From Oscillospiraceae bacterium (GTDB taxonomy: Bacteria; Bacillota; Clostridia; Oscillospirales; Oscillospiraceae): a stretch of 32,097 nucleotides of DNA. Numbering within the stretch: position 1 is the first letter of the stretch; every line of letters begins with the position of its first letter. The notes below the pieces were generated by a model that worked only from the letters and a program-made list of their open reading frames with translations, made no database searches and was not told the origin of the DNA. Made by a program: the position numbers and the translations under genes. The stretch covers positions 1-32,097 of the forward strand of contig CADBYZ010000047.1 in assembly GCA_902799075.1 (NCBI GenBank). Direction: 5' to 3'. This document shows positions 1 to 8,179 of the stretch, in pieces.

Positions 1-1280
1 GAACACGGGGATGGGCAGGCCCCAGCGGCGCTGACGGGAGATGCACCAGTCGGCGCGCTCGCGGATCATGGCGGCCATGCGCTCCTTGCCCCAGGCGGGG
101 AGCCACTTCACGTCGTCGCAGGCCTTGACGGCCTCCTCCTTGAAGGAGTCGACGGAGCAGAACCACTGGGGGGTGGCGCGGAAGATGATGGGGTTCTTGC
201 AGCGCCAGCAGTGGGGATAGCTGTGGGTGATGTTTTCGCTGGCAAAGAGGACACCGGATTCCTTCATGTCGGCGTAAATGACAGGGTTGGAGGCCTCGGT
301 GGTGAGACCCGCGTACTTGCCGGCGTATTCGGTGTGGCGGCCCTGATCATCCACGGGCACGACCATCTCGAGCCCGTAGCGGGTGCAGGTGTTGTAGTCG
401 TCGGCACCGAAGCCGGGGGCGGTGTGGACGCAGCCGGTACCGGAATCCATGGTGACATAGTCGGCCAGCATCACAAGGCTCGTCTTGTCAAGGAAGGGGT
501 GGCGGGCCAGCATGTATTCAAAGAAGCTGCCCTCGTGGGTCTCCACGATCTCCCAGTGCTCCACCTTGCCCGCCTTCATGACGGACTCGATGAGGGCCTC
601 GGCCATGATGAGCATTTCGCCGTTATCGAGTCTGACAATGGCGTAGCTGTCGCCGGGGGAGAGGGTGATGCCGAGGTTGCCGGGCAGGGTCCAGGTGGTC
701 GTCGTCCAGATGAGGAAACTCAGCTTGGACTTGTCCAGGTGAGAAAGCTTGCCCTTGTCGTCGAAGATGGGGAACTTGACGTAGACGGTGGTGACGGGGT
801 CGTCCTGGTACTCGATCTCGGCCTCGGCGAGAGCGGTCTCGTCGTGGGCGCACCAGTAGACGGGCTTAAAGCCCTTGTAGATGTGGCCGTTGCGGTGTGG
901 CAGGCGGAGCGGAAATCCGCAACGCTCATGGCCTTGTGGTTGAGCTTCTGCTCCTTGATGATGGCGGACTCGATGGGCATGCCGTGGTTATCCCAGCCGG
1001 GGATGTAGGGGGTATAGTAACCGCGCATGGCGTAGGAGCGGGTGATGAAGTCCTTGATGCACTTGTTGAGGGCGTGGCCCATGTGGATGTTGCCGTTGGA
1101 GAAGGGAGGGCCGTCGTGGAGGTTGAAGCGGGGGTGCCCCTCGTTGACTTTAAGCATCTCGTTGTAGATGTCCTGCTCCTGCCACTTTTTGAGCATCTCG
1201 GGCTCACGCTTGGGCAGGCCCGCGCGCATGGGAAAATCGGTTTTCGGAAGATTCAGTGTGGCGTTAAAGTCCTGTGACAT
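1..1280 (-). pseudogene. ileS: Isoleucyl-tRNA synthetase, 5' part, with internal deletion and frameshift
   Basis: Class I isoleucyl-tRNA synthetase, which charges tRNA-Ile in the cytoplasm. The N-terminus starts at 1280 (MSQDFNATLNLPKTDFPMRA) and contains the HIGH-type motif in GNIHMGHALNK. The frame runs to FRSACH near 898. From there the homologous protein continues in another frame (NGHIYKGFKPVYWCAHDETA, then the editing-domain region with LIWTTTTWTLPGN), which stays open to the left window edge at RRWGLPIPVF. Compared with the family, roughly 45 residues (the KRLGV..GDW and EAKQIEVFG region) are missing at the junction, so the lesion is a deletion that also shifts the frame, not a single-base slip. 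The gene is normally essential, so an assembly error or a second ileS copy elsewhere is likely. It lies downstream of divIVA, as in many Firmicutes. I see no T-box leader. The 3' part lies outside the window. Confidence 0.85.
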
Positions 1281-1348
1281 GGTTTCTGTTGCTCCTAAAC
1301 TCTATATATACAGCCTGCTTAAATCAGCATCTGATCATCCCTCGCGGC

Positions 1349-1391
1349 GTCAATGCGAACCAGTGACCGATGTCACTGGTGCGGCAATCCG
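1349..1391 (+). repeat. Short palindromic intergenic repeat, copy 1
   Basis: The unit GTCAATGCGAACCAGTG..CACTGGTGCGGCAATCCG has a perfect inner stem, CCAGTGAC/GTCACTGG, around CGAT. It is the inverted counterpart of 1444-1482; outside the loop the two differ at only a few positions. By general resemblance it belongs to the REP/MITE-like palindromic repeats common in Oscillospirales genomes; that assignment is from memory and not from a search. Confidence 0.7.
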
Positions 1392-1443
1392 TTCTCCCTG
1401 CGGGCAGCTAACCATCTGCACAATTTAAGGTGCCTCCGGCGGG

Positions 1444-1482
1444 CGGATTGCCGCGCCAGTGTGCGCACTGGCTCGCAATGAC
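1444..1482 (-). repeat. Short palindromic intergenic repeat, copy 2 (inverted)
   Basis: On the minus strand the unit reads GTCATTGCGAGCCAGTG..CACTGGCGCGGCAATCCG, with a CCAGTG/CACTGG inner stem and ATTGC/GCAAT at the outer ends. Its orientation is opposite to copy 1, with 52 nt between them, so the two copies could also pair with each other in a transcript running from divIVA into ileS. Confidence 0.7.
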
Positions 1483-1526
1483 AGGCTTGCTGTATTTAGC
1501 CAATGCGTGTGTTAATACGTTGAAAG

Positions 1527-1550
1527 GGGGGCGCGCAGGATACGCGCCCC
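1527..1550 (-). terminator. Hairpin downstream of divIVA
   Basis: A GGGGCGCG/CGCGCCCC stem with a 7-nt loop lies about 12 nt after the divIVA stop codon. The following tract on the minus strand is CCTTTC, so it is a weak intrinsic terminator or a processing/stabilising hairpin; partial read-through into ileS is plausible. Confidence 0.5.
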
Positions 1551-1562
1551 TGTTTTACTCTA

Positions 1563-2246
1563 TCAGAAGGTGAAGGGCTGGGTGTTCTCGAGCTTGCGCT
1601 TTTTGGGGCGGTAGCTGGTGGTGTCGTCGGGCATGTCCAGCTTCAGGCCGTCGTCCGCCTGCAGGCGGGCGGCGCTCTTCTCGATGGCGCTGACGGCGTC
1701 GTCGATGCTGGGCTGTACGGGCGCCTCGACCGGCACGGGCTCCTCCACCGGCGCGGGTGCGGGTGCGGCGGGCGCGGGAGCAGGCTCCTCAACGCCCATA
1801 TCGTCGGCGATCTTGCCGAGCTTGCCGAGCTGGGTGTGGCAGAGGGCCTTGGCAGCCTCGATGAACTTGGCGGCAGCGGCCTTGGCGTCGGCCAGGCGCT
1901 TCTCCTCGGCGTCGGCGCGGGAGGAGATAGAGCCCAGGGTCTCCTGTGCCTTCTTCTCGGCCTCGGCGATGGTGTCGGCGGCGCGCTGACGGGCTTCGCT
2001 CTCGATCTGGACGGCGAGCTTCTGCGCGGAGAGAATGGCGGCGTTGAGCGCCTCTTCATTGGCGCGGTACTCCTCGATCTTGTCGACGAGGACCTTCATC
2101 TTGCTCTTCAAAACGGCGTTTTCCTTCTGGGTCGCGGCAACGTCGTCGGCCAGCTCCTCCAGAAAATCGTCCACGGAGGCCATGTCGTAGCCGCCCACGC
2201 GCGCTCTCTCAAAGCCCTTCTCACGAATATCCTGTGCAGTAATCAT
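1563..2246 (-). CDS. divIVA: DivIVA-family cell-division/polarity protein
   Basis: A 227-residue coiled-coil protein of the DivIVA family, which binds curved membrane at the septum and poles and recruits division or polarity factors. The N-terminal DivIVA lipid-binding domain is clear (MITAQDIREKGFERARVGGYDMASVDDFLEEL, residues 1-32, with the conserved F-x-x-x-x-x-GY-x-x-x-V-x-x-F-L pattern). A long predicted coiled coil follows (about residues 35-130), then an Ala/Pro/Val-rich linker (about 150-180) and a short basic tail ending in KKRKLENTQPFTF. An AAAGGTGG Shine-Dalgarno precedes the ATG. It sits between sepF and ileS. The ylmG and ylmH genes that often separate sepF from divIVA in Firmicutes are absent here. 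Confidence 0.92.
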   Translation of the reverse strand: MITAQDIREKGFERARVGGYDMASVDDFLEELADDVAATQKENAVLKSKMKVLVDKIEEYRANEEALNAAILSAQKLAVQIESEARQRAADTIAEAEKKAQETLGSISSRADAEEKRLADAKAAAAKFIEAAKALCHTQLGKLGKIADDMGVEEPAPAPAAPAPAPVEEPVPVEAPVQPSIDDAVSAIEKSAARLQADDGLKLDMPDDTTSYRPKKRKLENTQPFTF

Positions 2247-2291
2247 AGCTTATCCACCTTTCGTATCTTATGCGACCTCTTTTTTTATCGG

Positions 2292-2885
2292 TCAAAAATA
2301 GTGTCCGGAATTCTCCGGCTGCTGTTGTTCACTCTGTTGCTGCGGCTGTGTTCCCAAAATGTCCACGTTCTGCGGGGTGATGAAATAGGTCTTTGCGGAA
2401 ACGGGGGTGATCTTCCCGCCGAGGGCGAAGGCGATGCCGGACAGAAAATCCAGAAGCCGCCGCGCGGTCTCCGCCGGGACGGTCTCGAGCGTCATGACGC
2501 AGGTCATGTCCTGCTGCAGGTAGCTTACAAGCTCCCCGGCCTCGTCAAAGGTCTTGGGGCTGAAAAGGAGGACCGAGGTGTCCTTGCCGCCGAAGTTGAC
2601 GGTGCGCTCCCGTTTGGGTCTGGACGCGCTCTGCGCCGCCTTCTTGAAGCCGCCGAAAATGCCGCCGGAGCTCTCCGCCGGTTTTCTGGGCTGGGTCTCC
2701 TCTGCGGGCGCGGGCGTGCCGCCCTGGTCGGCGAAGGTGTTTTCAAAGGCCATCTGGGCCGCGCTCACCGCCGCCTTCTGCTCGGGCTTGGGCTGCGGGC
2801 GCAGGCTCTGGTCGGCGCCCTCGAAAAAATCCTCGTCATCATCATAGGGCTGCGTCAGTTTTTTCAATCCATCCATGAAACCCAT
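2292..2885 (-). CDS. sepF: Cell division protein SepF
   Basis: A 197-residue SepF, the cytoplasmic protein that binds FtsZ polymers and the membrane during septum formation. The start at 2885 (MGFMDGLKKLTQ) is preferred over an upstream in-frame start because the family begins with this short amphipathic membrane-targeting helix and GGAGG lies 6 nt upstream. An acidic/Pro-rich linker (about residues 15-85) leads to the SepF domain (about 95-175), with VNFGGKDTSVLLFSPKTFDE and the GGKITPVSAKTYFITP strand near the end. A Gln-rich tail follows. It lies 25 nt downstream of yggS on the same strand, the conserved ylmE-ylmF order, and is followed by divIVA. Confidence 0.92.
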   Translation of the reverse strand: MGFMDGLKKLTQPYDDDEDFFEGADQSLRPQPKPEQKAAVSAAQMAFENTFADQGGTPAPAEETQPRKPAESSGGIFGGFKKAAQSASRPKRERTVNFGGKDTSVLLFSPKTFDEAGELVSYLQQDMTCVMTLETVPAETARRLLDFLSGIAFALGGKITPVSAKTYFITPQNVDILGTQPQQQSEQQQPENSGHYF

Positions 2886-2910
2886 GGCAATCCTCCAGTA
2901 CTCGCTCAGG

Positions 2911-3618
2911 TCACGCCTGTTTTTCGGGGTAGTGCCGCCTGCCGAAGATGGCCGTGCCGACACGCACGATGTTCGCCCCGCAGGCGATGGCGGCCTCATA
3001 ATCGCCGCTCATGCCCATAGACATAAAATCCATGCGTACATTATCGTATTTTTTTTCGCCATTGTCAATAAAAAGCTGTCGCAAAAGATCGAAATATGGC
3101 AGATTATCCTCCGGGGCCCGGCAAATCGGGGGGATGGTCATGAGTCCGCGGACGAAAATGCCGGGAAATTCTCCCGCTTTTTCCAGTACATCGGCAAGCT
3201 CCACGGGCGCAAGACCGGACTTGGACGCCTCGCCCCCGGTGTTGACCTCGATCAGGATGTCCTGCCGGATGCCGCGCTTTATAGCCTGTTTGCTGATCTC
3301 CTTCATGAGCTCCACGCTGTCCACGCTGTGGATGAGCGACACGAGCCCCACGAGGTACTTGGCCTTGTTTTTCTGGAGCGTCCCGATAAAATGCAGATCG
3401 GCCCCCGCATAGGCCCCGGCCTCGTTTTTTTCCAGAAGCTCCTGCACGCGGTTTTCCCCGCAGCAGGGCAGTCCCGCGGCGATGGCCTCCTTCACGCGCG
3501 AGGCGTCGTTCATCTTGGTCGCGCCGACAAGCAGGATCTCCCCCGGGTCCCGTCCGGCAGCAGCGGCTGCCCGCTCGATATTGGCCTTGACCTGCGCGAT
3601 ATTTTCCGCAATGCTCAT
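2911..3618 (-). CDS. yggS: YggS/YlmE-family pyridoxal phosphate homeostasis protein
   Basis: A 235-residue PLP-binding protein of the YggS/PROSC family, a single TIM-barrel domain related to the alanine racemase N-terminal domain that buffers pyridoxal phosphate. Visible signatures are LLVGATKMNDASRVKEAI (PLP lysine in the ATK segment, near residue 35), GENRVQELLEK, HFIGTLQKNKAKYLV, IEVNTGGEASKSGL, RGLMTIPP and the C-terminal MSMGMSGDYEAAIACGANIVRVGTAIFG. The start at 3618 (MSIAENIAQ) follows an AGAGGG Shine-Dalgarno and fits the family length; an upstream in-frame ATG would add 15 unrelated residues. It leads into sepF. Its upstream side abuts heptamer-repeat element A. Confidence 0.93.
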   Translation of the reverse strand: MSIAENIAQVKANIERAAAAAGRDPGEILLVGATKMNDASRVKEAIAAGLPCCGENRVQELLEKNEAGAYAGADLHFIGTLQKNKAKYLVGLVSLIHSVDSVELMKEISKQAIKRGIRQDILIEVNTGGEASKSGLAPVELADVLEKAGEFPGIFVRGLMTIPPICRAPEDNLPYFDLLRQLFIDNGEKKYDNVRMDFMSMGMSGDYEAAIACGANIVRVGTAIFGRRHYPEKQA

Positions 3619-3674
3619 AGTCGGTCCCTCTTTATCTGTAGGTTTTCGCGATGTTCGATACACGCTACGTATTC

Positions 3675-3852
3675 AGTGTGGAGTGTGGAGTGTGGAGTGT
3701 GGAGTTAAGGAGTCGCTGTGCGACGATAAAAACAGGCTCTGCCCGCAGAAGTGTTCATTGGTTGAAATCACGGAATGTTTCTAAAATATATTGTCCCCGA
3801 AGGGGACACCATAACTTCAAACTCCTAACTCCAAACTCCTAACTCCTAACTC
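3675..3852 (-). repeat. Heptamer-arm element A (non-coding core)
   Basis: The left arm has four AGTGTGG units followed by AGTTAAGGAGT; the right arm is a run of AACTCCT/AACTCCA units. The two arms are largely complementary. The core carries hairpins GTCGC-TGT-GCGAC (3712-3724) and GTCCCC-GAA-GGGGAC (3793-3807), and between them the conserved CGATAAAA..GGCTCTGCCC block. On the minus strand it begins AGTTATGGTGTCC, the same entry motif as elements B, C and E. It fills the gap between yggS and the membrane-protein gene at 3855. Confidence 0.8.
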
Positions 3853-3854
3853 TT

Positions 3855-4466
3855 TTACCGGATTTCTCCCTCCACGACGCGCAGCTCATAGAGCTTTTCC
3901 GGAAAGTCCGTGAGCTTTATGACCAGCATGCGCCGGTCCAGGGCGTCGGCGGTGACGGAGAGGATGTCGCCTTCGATCTCGCCCTCTGTGCCGTCGATGG
4001 TCAGACGGCCGGGGCCGGGGAGCGGGGACAGGTCCCCCTCCGTGAGGGCGGCGCAGATCAGGGAAAAGCCGTAAACCAGGCGCGCGGCATCCTCCGTCTC
4101 CGGGGGACTTGCGTCCAGGAGCTTCTCCAGCCCCGCCGGGGTGAGCCGCTCGGCGTCCTCGGGCTTTAATCCCTCCCAGCCGTCGCAGGCGGGATAGTAC
4201 AGGGCGCTCTCGGTGCCGGTGTCGGCGGCGCTCAGGCGCGCGCCGGGCTCTGCGTCCGGGAAGGCCCCGGCGGGCAGCCGCTCCTCCTGCCGGATGAGCA
4301 GGCCGCGAAAGCGCAGCGCCGCCGGGGCGGCGCTCGGCGCGGGCGCGGGCGGCGGTGGCTCTGGAGCGTCCATGCGCCGGTACAGCGCCGCGAGGCTCCA
4401 CGCGCAGGCGGCGGCAAAGAGCAGCGCCGCCAGCGCGTGATAAAAGGCCCGCTCAGTCCTCCCCAT
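3855..4466 (-). CDS. Single-pass membrane protein of unknown function next to hfq
   Basis: A 203-residue protein that I do not firmly recognise. It has a short basic N-terminus, one membrane segment (about residues 8-28, [19 protein letters not shown]), a Pro/Ala-rich linker ([14 protein letters not shown]) and an extracytoplasmic domain. The start at 4466 ([13 protein letters not shown]) places the membrane helix at the N-terminus and overlaps the end of hfq by 14 nt, which suggests translational coupling; the longer upstream frame is shadow coding inside hfq. The stretches [12 protein letters not shown] and [12 protein letters not shown] vaguely recall the HlyD-like membrane-anchored proteins that sit near sepF and yggS in clostridia, but no canonical biotinyl-lipoyl motif is visible. 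Function is left open. Confidence 0.75.
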   Translation of the reverse strand: MGRTERAFYHALAALLFAAACAWSLAALYRRMDAPEPPPPAPAPSAAPAALRFRGLLIRQEERLPAGAFPDAEPGARLSAADTGTESALYYPACDGWEGLKPEDAERLTPAGLEKLLDASPPETEDAARLVYGFSLICAALTEGDLSPLPGPGRLTIDGTEGEIEGDILSVTADALDRRMLVIKLTDFPEKLYELRVVEGEIR

Positions 4467-4680
4467 CAAAGGGGATGGGCCGCGGCGGCACGACGGTGGA
4501 GATCGCGTGCTTGTAGATAAGCTGCTGCCGCCCGTCGGAGTCGAGCACCACCGTGAAGCCGTCAAAGCCGCGCACGATGCCGTGCAGCTGGAAACCGTTC
4601 ATCAGAAACATGGTGACCACGGCCCGATCCTTGCGCAGTTGGTTGAGGAATTGATCCTGGAGATTTTGCGTTTTCTGCAT
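4453..4680 (-). CDS. hfq: RNA chaperone Hfq
   Basis: A 75-residue Sm-fold protein that forms a hexameric ring and helps small RNAs pair with mRNAs. [24 protein letters not shown] gives the N-terminal helix with the proximal-face Gln residues and the Sm1 strand region. [23 protein letters not shown] ends in the hallmark Sm2 YKHA motif. The C-terminal tail is very short ([13 protein letters not shown]), as in Firmicutes Hfq. The start at 4680 follows AAGGAG; the upstream in-frame ATG would add 13 residues. It lies downstream of miaA, the same order as in many bacteria. A functional Hfq is relevant to the candidate small RNA at 16153-16230. Confidence 0.95.
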   Translation of the reverse strand: MQKTQNLQDQFLNQLRKDRAVVTMFLMNGFQLHGIVRGFDGFTVVLDSDGRQQLIYKHAISTVVPPRPIPFDGED

Positions 4681-4754
4681 TTCAGCCACTCCTTTTTTGC
4701 GGAGCGGCATGTTCTTCACCGCTCCGTCATAAGTAATTCGTGTTTTGGCACGTA

Positions 4755-5702
4755 CTACTCATGATACCCGCGGCTTTGTAAAAACGCTGTCGAAATTTGG
4801 AGGGCGGCACCAAAATCGGGCTCAGCCTCCCAGAGGATGCGCAGGGCTCCCTCCCAGCGGCCGAACCAGGTGATCTGCCGCTTGGCATAGCGGCGGCTGC
4901 CCTGTCGGATGAGGTCGAGGGCCTTATCCTCCGCGAGCTCCCCTTTAAGAGCCAGCACCGCCTCCTTGTAGCCGATGGCCTGCATGGCGGTACAGTCGGC
5001 GGCGAGGCCCGAATCCAGGAGCCGCCGCACCTCGTCGAAGAGCCCGTCGGCGGCCATCCGCGTCACGCGCTGATCGATCCTTGCGTAGAGATCGGCACGG
5101 TTTTTGTAATTGAGCACGATCCGCGCCGCGTCATACCTCGGCGGGCGGCGGCGGGTCTCCTCGTCGTGTTCGGTGGCGGTCTTTCCGGTGAGGCGGTAGA
5201 TCTCGACGGCGCGCACGATGCGGCGCTTATCTCCCGCGCCGAGCTTTGAAGCCCGCTCGGGGTCAAAGGCCGCAAGCTTTTGCAGCATGGCCTCTCCGCC
5301 GAGGCGGTCATATTCCGCTTCCAGCTCGGTGCGCAGGGCCTTGTCCTCCTGATTGTCGGCAAAGTCCCGCCCGGAGATGAGCGAGTCGATGTAAAGTCCG
5401 GTCCCGCCCACCAGGATGGGCACACGCCCGCGCACTAAGATCTCGTCGCAGACGGCCCCTGCCTCGCCGACATAGCGGGCCACGGAGTAGGCTTCCGAGG
5501 GGTCGGCAACGTCGAGCATATGGTGTGGGGCCTCGGCCTGCTCCTCGGGTGTTGCCTTGGCGGTGCCGATGTCCATGCCGCGGTAGAGCTGCATGGAGTC
5601 GGCGGAGACGATCTCGCCGCCGTACATTTTGGCAAGCTCGATGCCGAGCCGTGTTTTTCCGGAGGCGGTAGGCCCCGCGACGACGACTATTTTATTGCGC
5701 AT
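4755..5702 (-). CDS. miaA: tRNA dimethylallyltransferase
   Basis: A 315-residue enzyme that transfers a dimethylallyl group to N6 of adenosine 37 in tRNAs reading UNN codons, providing i6A for MiaB (8298) to methylthiolate. The P-loop GPTASGKT is at residues 9-16. The substrate-binding segment [17 protein letters not shown] follows, then [15 protein letters not shown] and [11 protein letters not shown]. The swinging helical domain and the tRNA-contact region [17 protein letters not shown] are present, as are the C-terminal AIGYKE and [11 protein letters not shown] motifs. Length is normal. It is preceded by heptamer element B and followed by hfq after 74 nt. Confidence 0.96.
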   Translation of the reverse strand: MRNKIVVVAGPTASGKTRLGIELAKMYGGEIVSADSMQLYRGMDIGTAKATPEEQAEAPHHMLDVADPSEAYSVARYVGEAGAVCDEILVRGRVPILVGGTGLYIDSLISGRDFADNQEDKALRTELEAEYDRLGGEAMLQKLAAFDPERASKLGAGDKRRIVRAVEIYRLTGKTATEHDEETRRRPPRYDAARIVLNYKNRADLYARIDQRVTRMAADGLFDEVRRLLDSGLAADCTAMQAIGYKEAVLALKGELAEDKALDLIRQGSRRYAKRQITWFGRWEGALRILWEAEPDFGAALQISTAFLQSRGYHE

Positions 5703-5728
5703 AAGCGAAGCCTCACAGCCTTTCGTTC

Positions 5729-5886
5729 AGTGTGGAGTGTGGAGTTTGGAGTTTGGAGTTTGGAGTTTTTAAAGTGAAAAGTGAAGTTATGGCGTTCCCT
5801 AATGCAAGTTTCTGAGGGCGAAGCCTGTTATTGTTGCGGCAGAGCCGTACAATAACTCCACACTCCACACTCAAAACTCCACACTC
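5729..5886 (+). repeat. Heptamer-arm element B (non-coding core)
   Basis: The left arm is AGTGTGG/AGTTTGG units followed by two AGTGAAA-type units; the right arm is AACTCCACACTCCACACTC. In the plus orientation it enters with GAAGTTATGG and exits with ACAATAACTCC, the same borders as the IVP-coding elements C and G. The core contains the shared GAGGGCGAAGCC block and a CGGC-AGA-GCCG hairpin. It occupies nearly all of the mutL-miaA gap. The mixture of both heptamer types suggests a recombinant or composite copy. Confidence 0.78.
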
Positions 5887-5888
5887 AT

Positions 5889-7787
5889 TCAAACGATCCT
5901 CTTAAACAGTTTATCCAAATCCCGTCTGCCGAGCACCGCCGAGACGGGTCTGCCGTGGGGGCAGTATTTCACATCGCCGGACAGAACCGCCTGCACGATG
6001 CGGTCAAGCTCGGCGCGGTCCGTGATGTAGCCCGCCTTGATGGCGGCCTTGCAGGCCACCGTGTGCAGGATCTCGTCCCGGGCGCTCTTGGGGTCCGGGG
6101 CCTTGCCGCCGCGCAGCTTTTCAAAGATTTCCTCCACGGCCGCCCGCGCGTCCGAGGGGTTCATGTCCGCGGGCACGGTGCGCAGGATGTAGTCGTTCTC
6201 GCCGTATTGCTCGATCTCGAAGCCGAGCTCGGAAAGCAGCTCCCCGTTTTGCTCCAGAAGCTCCCGCTCCTCCCCGTCCAGACGCAGGGTCACGCCCTCG
6301 AGCAGGGTCTGGGCCATGACGCTGCGGTCCTGCTGTTTGAGGCGGTCAAAGATCATGCGCTCGTGGGCTGCGTGCTTGTCGATGAGCATGAGCTCGTCCC
6401 CGGTCTCGACCAGGATGTACAGGTGCAGTGCCTCGCCGATGAGTTTGTAATCCGGAAGCGTAGGTTTTTCAACACTTTGAACAGAGTTTTCCACAGTTTT
6501 ACCAGAATCAGCGGGCTCGTTCCGTGCGATTTTTGTCGATTCCTGCGGCTTGACAACGGGGGCCTGCGCCGGGGTCATATCCAGGCGCGTCTGGTAGGGC
6601 TGCTCATAGGCCTTGAGCGGCATGGCGGCCTCGACCGGCTTTGCGGGAGCCGAGGGCCGGACGCTGTAATTGGAGGCGCGAAAGTCCGCCGCGCTCATGG
6701 AGCGGTAGAAGTCCGGGCGCGGAGCGGGCCTTGCCGTCGGCGCCGCGTACACCGGCGCGGGGGCAGGCTTCGGCTTTTCCTCCTCGGCGGCGGTGCGGTC
6801 CTCCGTTGACAGCGCCGCGAGTGCCGCGTGGTAGACAAGATCGAAGACGCGCTTTTCCTGGGAAAATTTGACCTCGGTCTTGGCCGGGTGGACGTTCACG
6901 TCGACGGCGGCGTTGGAGAGCTTCAAGTACACCACGCACGCGGGATAGCGCCCGACGAGCAGCGTATTTTTGTACGCCTGCTCCACGGCGGTCTGCAAAA
7001 GGACCGAACGGATATAGCGCCCGTTGCAGTAGAAAAACTGCATGCCCCGGTTGCCGCGCCCGGCCGACGGTGAGGACACGAAGCCCGAGACGGACATGTC
7101 GCCGTCGCTGAGCTCGATGGGCAGAAAGTCCTTCGCCGTATCGCGGCCCAGAAGGGCGTACACGCAGGAGAGGGCCTTGCCGTCGCCGGGGGAGAAAAAC
7201 TCCTCCTTCCCGTCGCGCAGCAATCTGACGGAGACCTCGGGCCTGCCGAGGGCGCAGCGCAGCGCCGTCTGCACGCAGGCAGATGCCTCGGCCCGGTCGG
7301 ATTTCAGAAATTTGAGGCGGGCGGGCGTATTGAAAAACAGGGAGCGCACCTGCATGACGGTCCCCTCGGGGCAGCCGGTCTCGCCCATGTCCTGGATGTC
7401 CCCGGCGGAGAGCGTGACGCGGGTGCCGCTTGCGTCCCCATGCTGACGGGTGAGAAGCTCGACCTCGCTCACGGCGGAGATGGCGGCGAGGGCCTCGCCG
7501 CGAAAGCCCATGGTGCCGATGGCCTCGAGGCCCGTCTCGTCGCGGAGCTTGGAGGTCGCGTGGCGCATGAAGGCGATGCCGGCGTCCTCGGGGGCCATGC
7601 CCTTGCCGTCGTCCTGGACTCTTATATAGGTCGCCCCGCCGTCCCTGATTTCGACGGTGACGCTGTGAGCACCCGCGTCAAAGGCGTTTTCCATGAGCTC
7701 CTTGATGACGGAGGCGGGGCGCTCCACCACCTCGCCGGCGGCGATCATATCCGCCACATGCGGGGAGAGTATGTTGATTTCGGGCAT
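5889..7787 (-). CDS. mutL: DNA mismatch repair protein MutL (endonuclease type)
   Basis: A 632-residue MutL that couples MutS mismatch recognition to downstream excision and nicks the daughter strand. The N-terminal GHKL ATPase motifs are present: the ELMENAFDAGA motif I (about residues 30-40), DDGKGM, and GFRGEALAAI. The transducer domain ends near NVHPAKTEVKF. A low-complexity Pro/Ala linker (about 335-430) precedes the dimerisation/endonuclease domain, with DKHAAHER (about 470) in place of the usual DQHA start, ACKAAIK and the zinc-binding CPHGRP (about 609), which together indicate the nicking-competent class. The ATG follows AGAGG. mutS lies 2.3 kb away on the opposite strand. The stop codon abuts element B. 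Confidence 0.96.
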   Translation of the reverse strand: MPEINILSPHVADMIAAGEVVERPASVIKELMENAFDAGAHSVTVEIRDGGATYIRVQDDGKGMAPEDAGIAFMRHATSKLRDETGLEAIGTMGFRGEALAAISAVSEVELLTRQHGDASGTRVTLSAGDIQDMGETGCPEGTVMQVRSLFFNTPARLKFLKSDRAEASACVQTALRCALGRPEVSVRLLRDGKEEFFSPGDGKALSCVYALLGRDTAKDFLPIELSDGDMSVSGFVSSPSAGRGNRGMQFFYCNGRYIRSVLLQTAVEQAYKNTLLVGRYPACVVYLKLSNAAVDVNVHPAKTEVKFSQEKRVFDLVYHAALAALSTEDRTAAEEEKPKPAPAPVYAAPTARPAPRPDFYRSMSAADFRASNYSVRPSAPAKPVEAAMPLKAYEQPYQTRLDMTPAQAPVVKPQESTKIARNEPADSGKTVENSVQSVEKPTLPDYKLIGEALHLYILVETGDELMLIDKHAAHERMIFDRLKQQDRSVMAQTLLEGVTLRLDGEERELLEQNGELLSELGFEIEQYGENDYILRTVPADMNPSDARAAVEEIFEKLRGGKAPDPKSARDEILHTVACKAAIKAGYITDRAELDRIVQAVLSGDVKYCPHGRPVSAVLGRRDLDKLFKRIV

Positions 7788-7801
7788 ATGTAAAACCTCT
7801 T

Positions 7802-8179
7802 TCAGAGTTTGGAGTGTGGAGTTTGGAGTGTGGAGTTTATTGTCTTGGTTGAAGAAGACAGCATTTTTCTCAGTTCCTCGCAGTCTTTATGCAGAGAAAG
7901 TAACTGTTTTTCCGTAAGATAGTCGGTTTTTCTCATAAGCTCCAGCCAATATAAAGTCTCTGAACACTCTTTCAATGAAATGTACAGTTTTGACAGAAAA
8001 TCCTTTCGACTGATTGCAGTTGCAGCCTCAGCCAGGTTTGCTCCAATACTTGTGCCGCTTCTGAGAATCTGTTTGGAAAGAGTATACTCCTTCTTTTCAT
8101 CACAAAGATATTGGTACAATCTCACAATGCGAACGGCAAAACACATGCTTTTTTCTCTGACTGTGGCGGTATTATCCAT
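7802..8179 (-). CDS. Four-helix-bundle protein (23S rRNA intervening sequence protein family)
   Basis: A 125-residue member of the IVP/S23 family, small four-helix-bundle proteins first known from ORFs inside 23S rRNA intervening sequences and structurally related to the Avd protein of diversity-generating retroelements. The family core is clear: FAVRIVRLYQYL, LSKQILRSGTSIGANLAEA, ISRKDFLSKLYISLKECSETLYWLEL, and a final helix CEELRKMLSSSTKT. No catalytic motif is expected; the molecular role is unknown. The gene is the cargo of heptamer element C. Its start ATG (8179) lies inside the conserved GGAGTTATGG entry motif and the upstream arm supplies GGAG as Shine-Dalgarno. The last residues (NSTLQTPHSKL) are translated from the distal heptamer arm. 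A truncated relative is at 27739. Its lower GC content differs from the flanking genes. Confidence 0.88.
   Translation of the reverse strand: MDNTATVREKSMCFAVRIVRLYQYLCDEKKEYTLSKQILRSGTSIGANLAEAATAISRKDFLSKLYISLKECSETLYWLELMRKTDYLTEKQLLSLHKDCEELRKMLSSSTKTINSTLQTPHSKL

Larger units (their letters stand above)
1281..1562. other. divIVA-ileS intergenic region
   Basis: This 282-nt gap holds no gene. It contains an inverted pair of short palindromic repeats (1349-1391 and 1444-1482) and a GC-rich hairpin behind divIVA (1527-1550). I looked for a T-box antiterminator signature (AGGGTGGNACCGCG) ahead of ileS on the minus strand and did not find one. The ileS ribosome-binding site is probably the AGGAG in TTTAGGAGCAAC, about 10 nt upstream of the ATG. 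Confidence 0.6.

Noticed and set aside
1281-1562. T-box leader ahead of ileS
   Set aside because: No AGGGTGGNACCGCG-like antiterminator motif or specifier-loop layout was found; the hairpins there belong to the short palindromic repeats.
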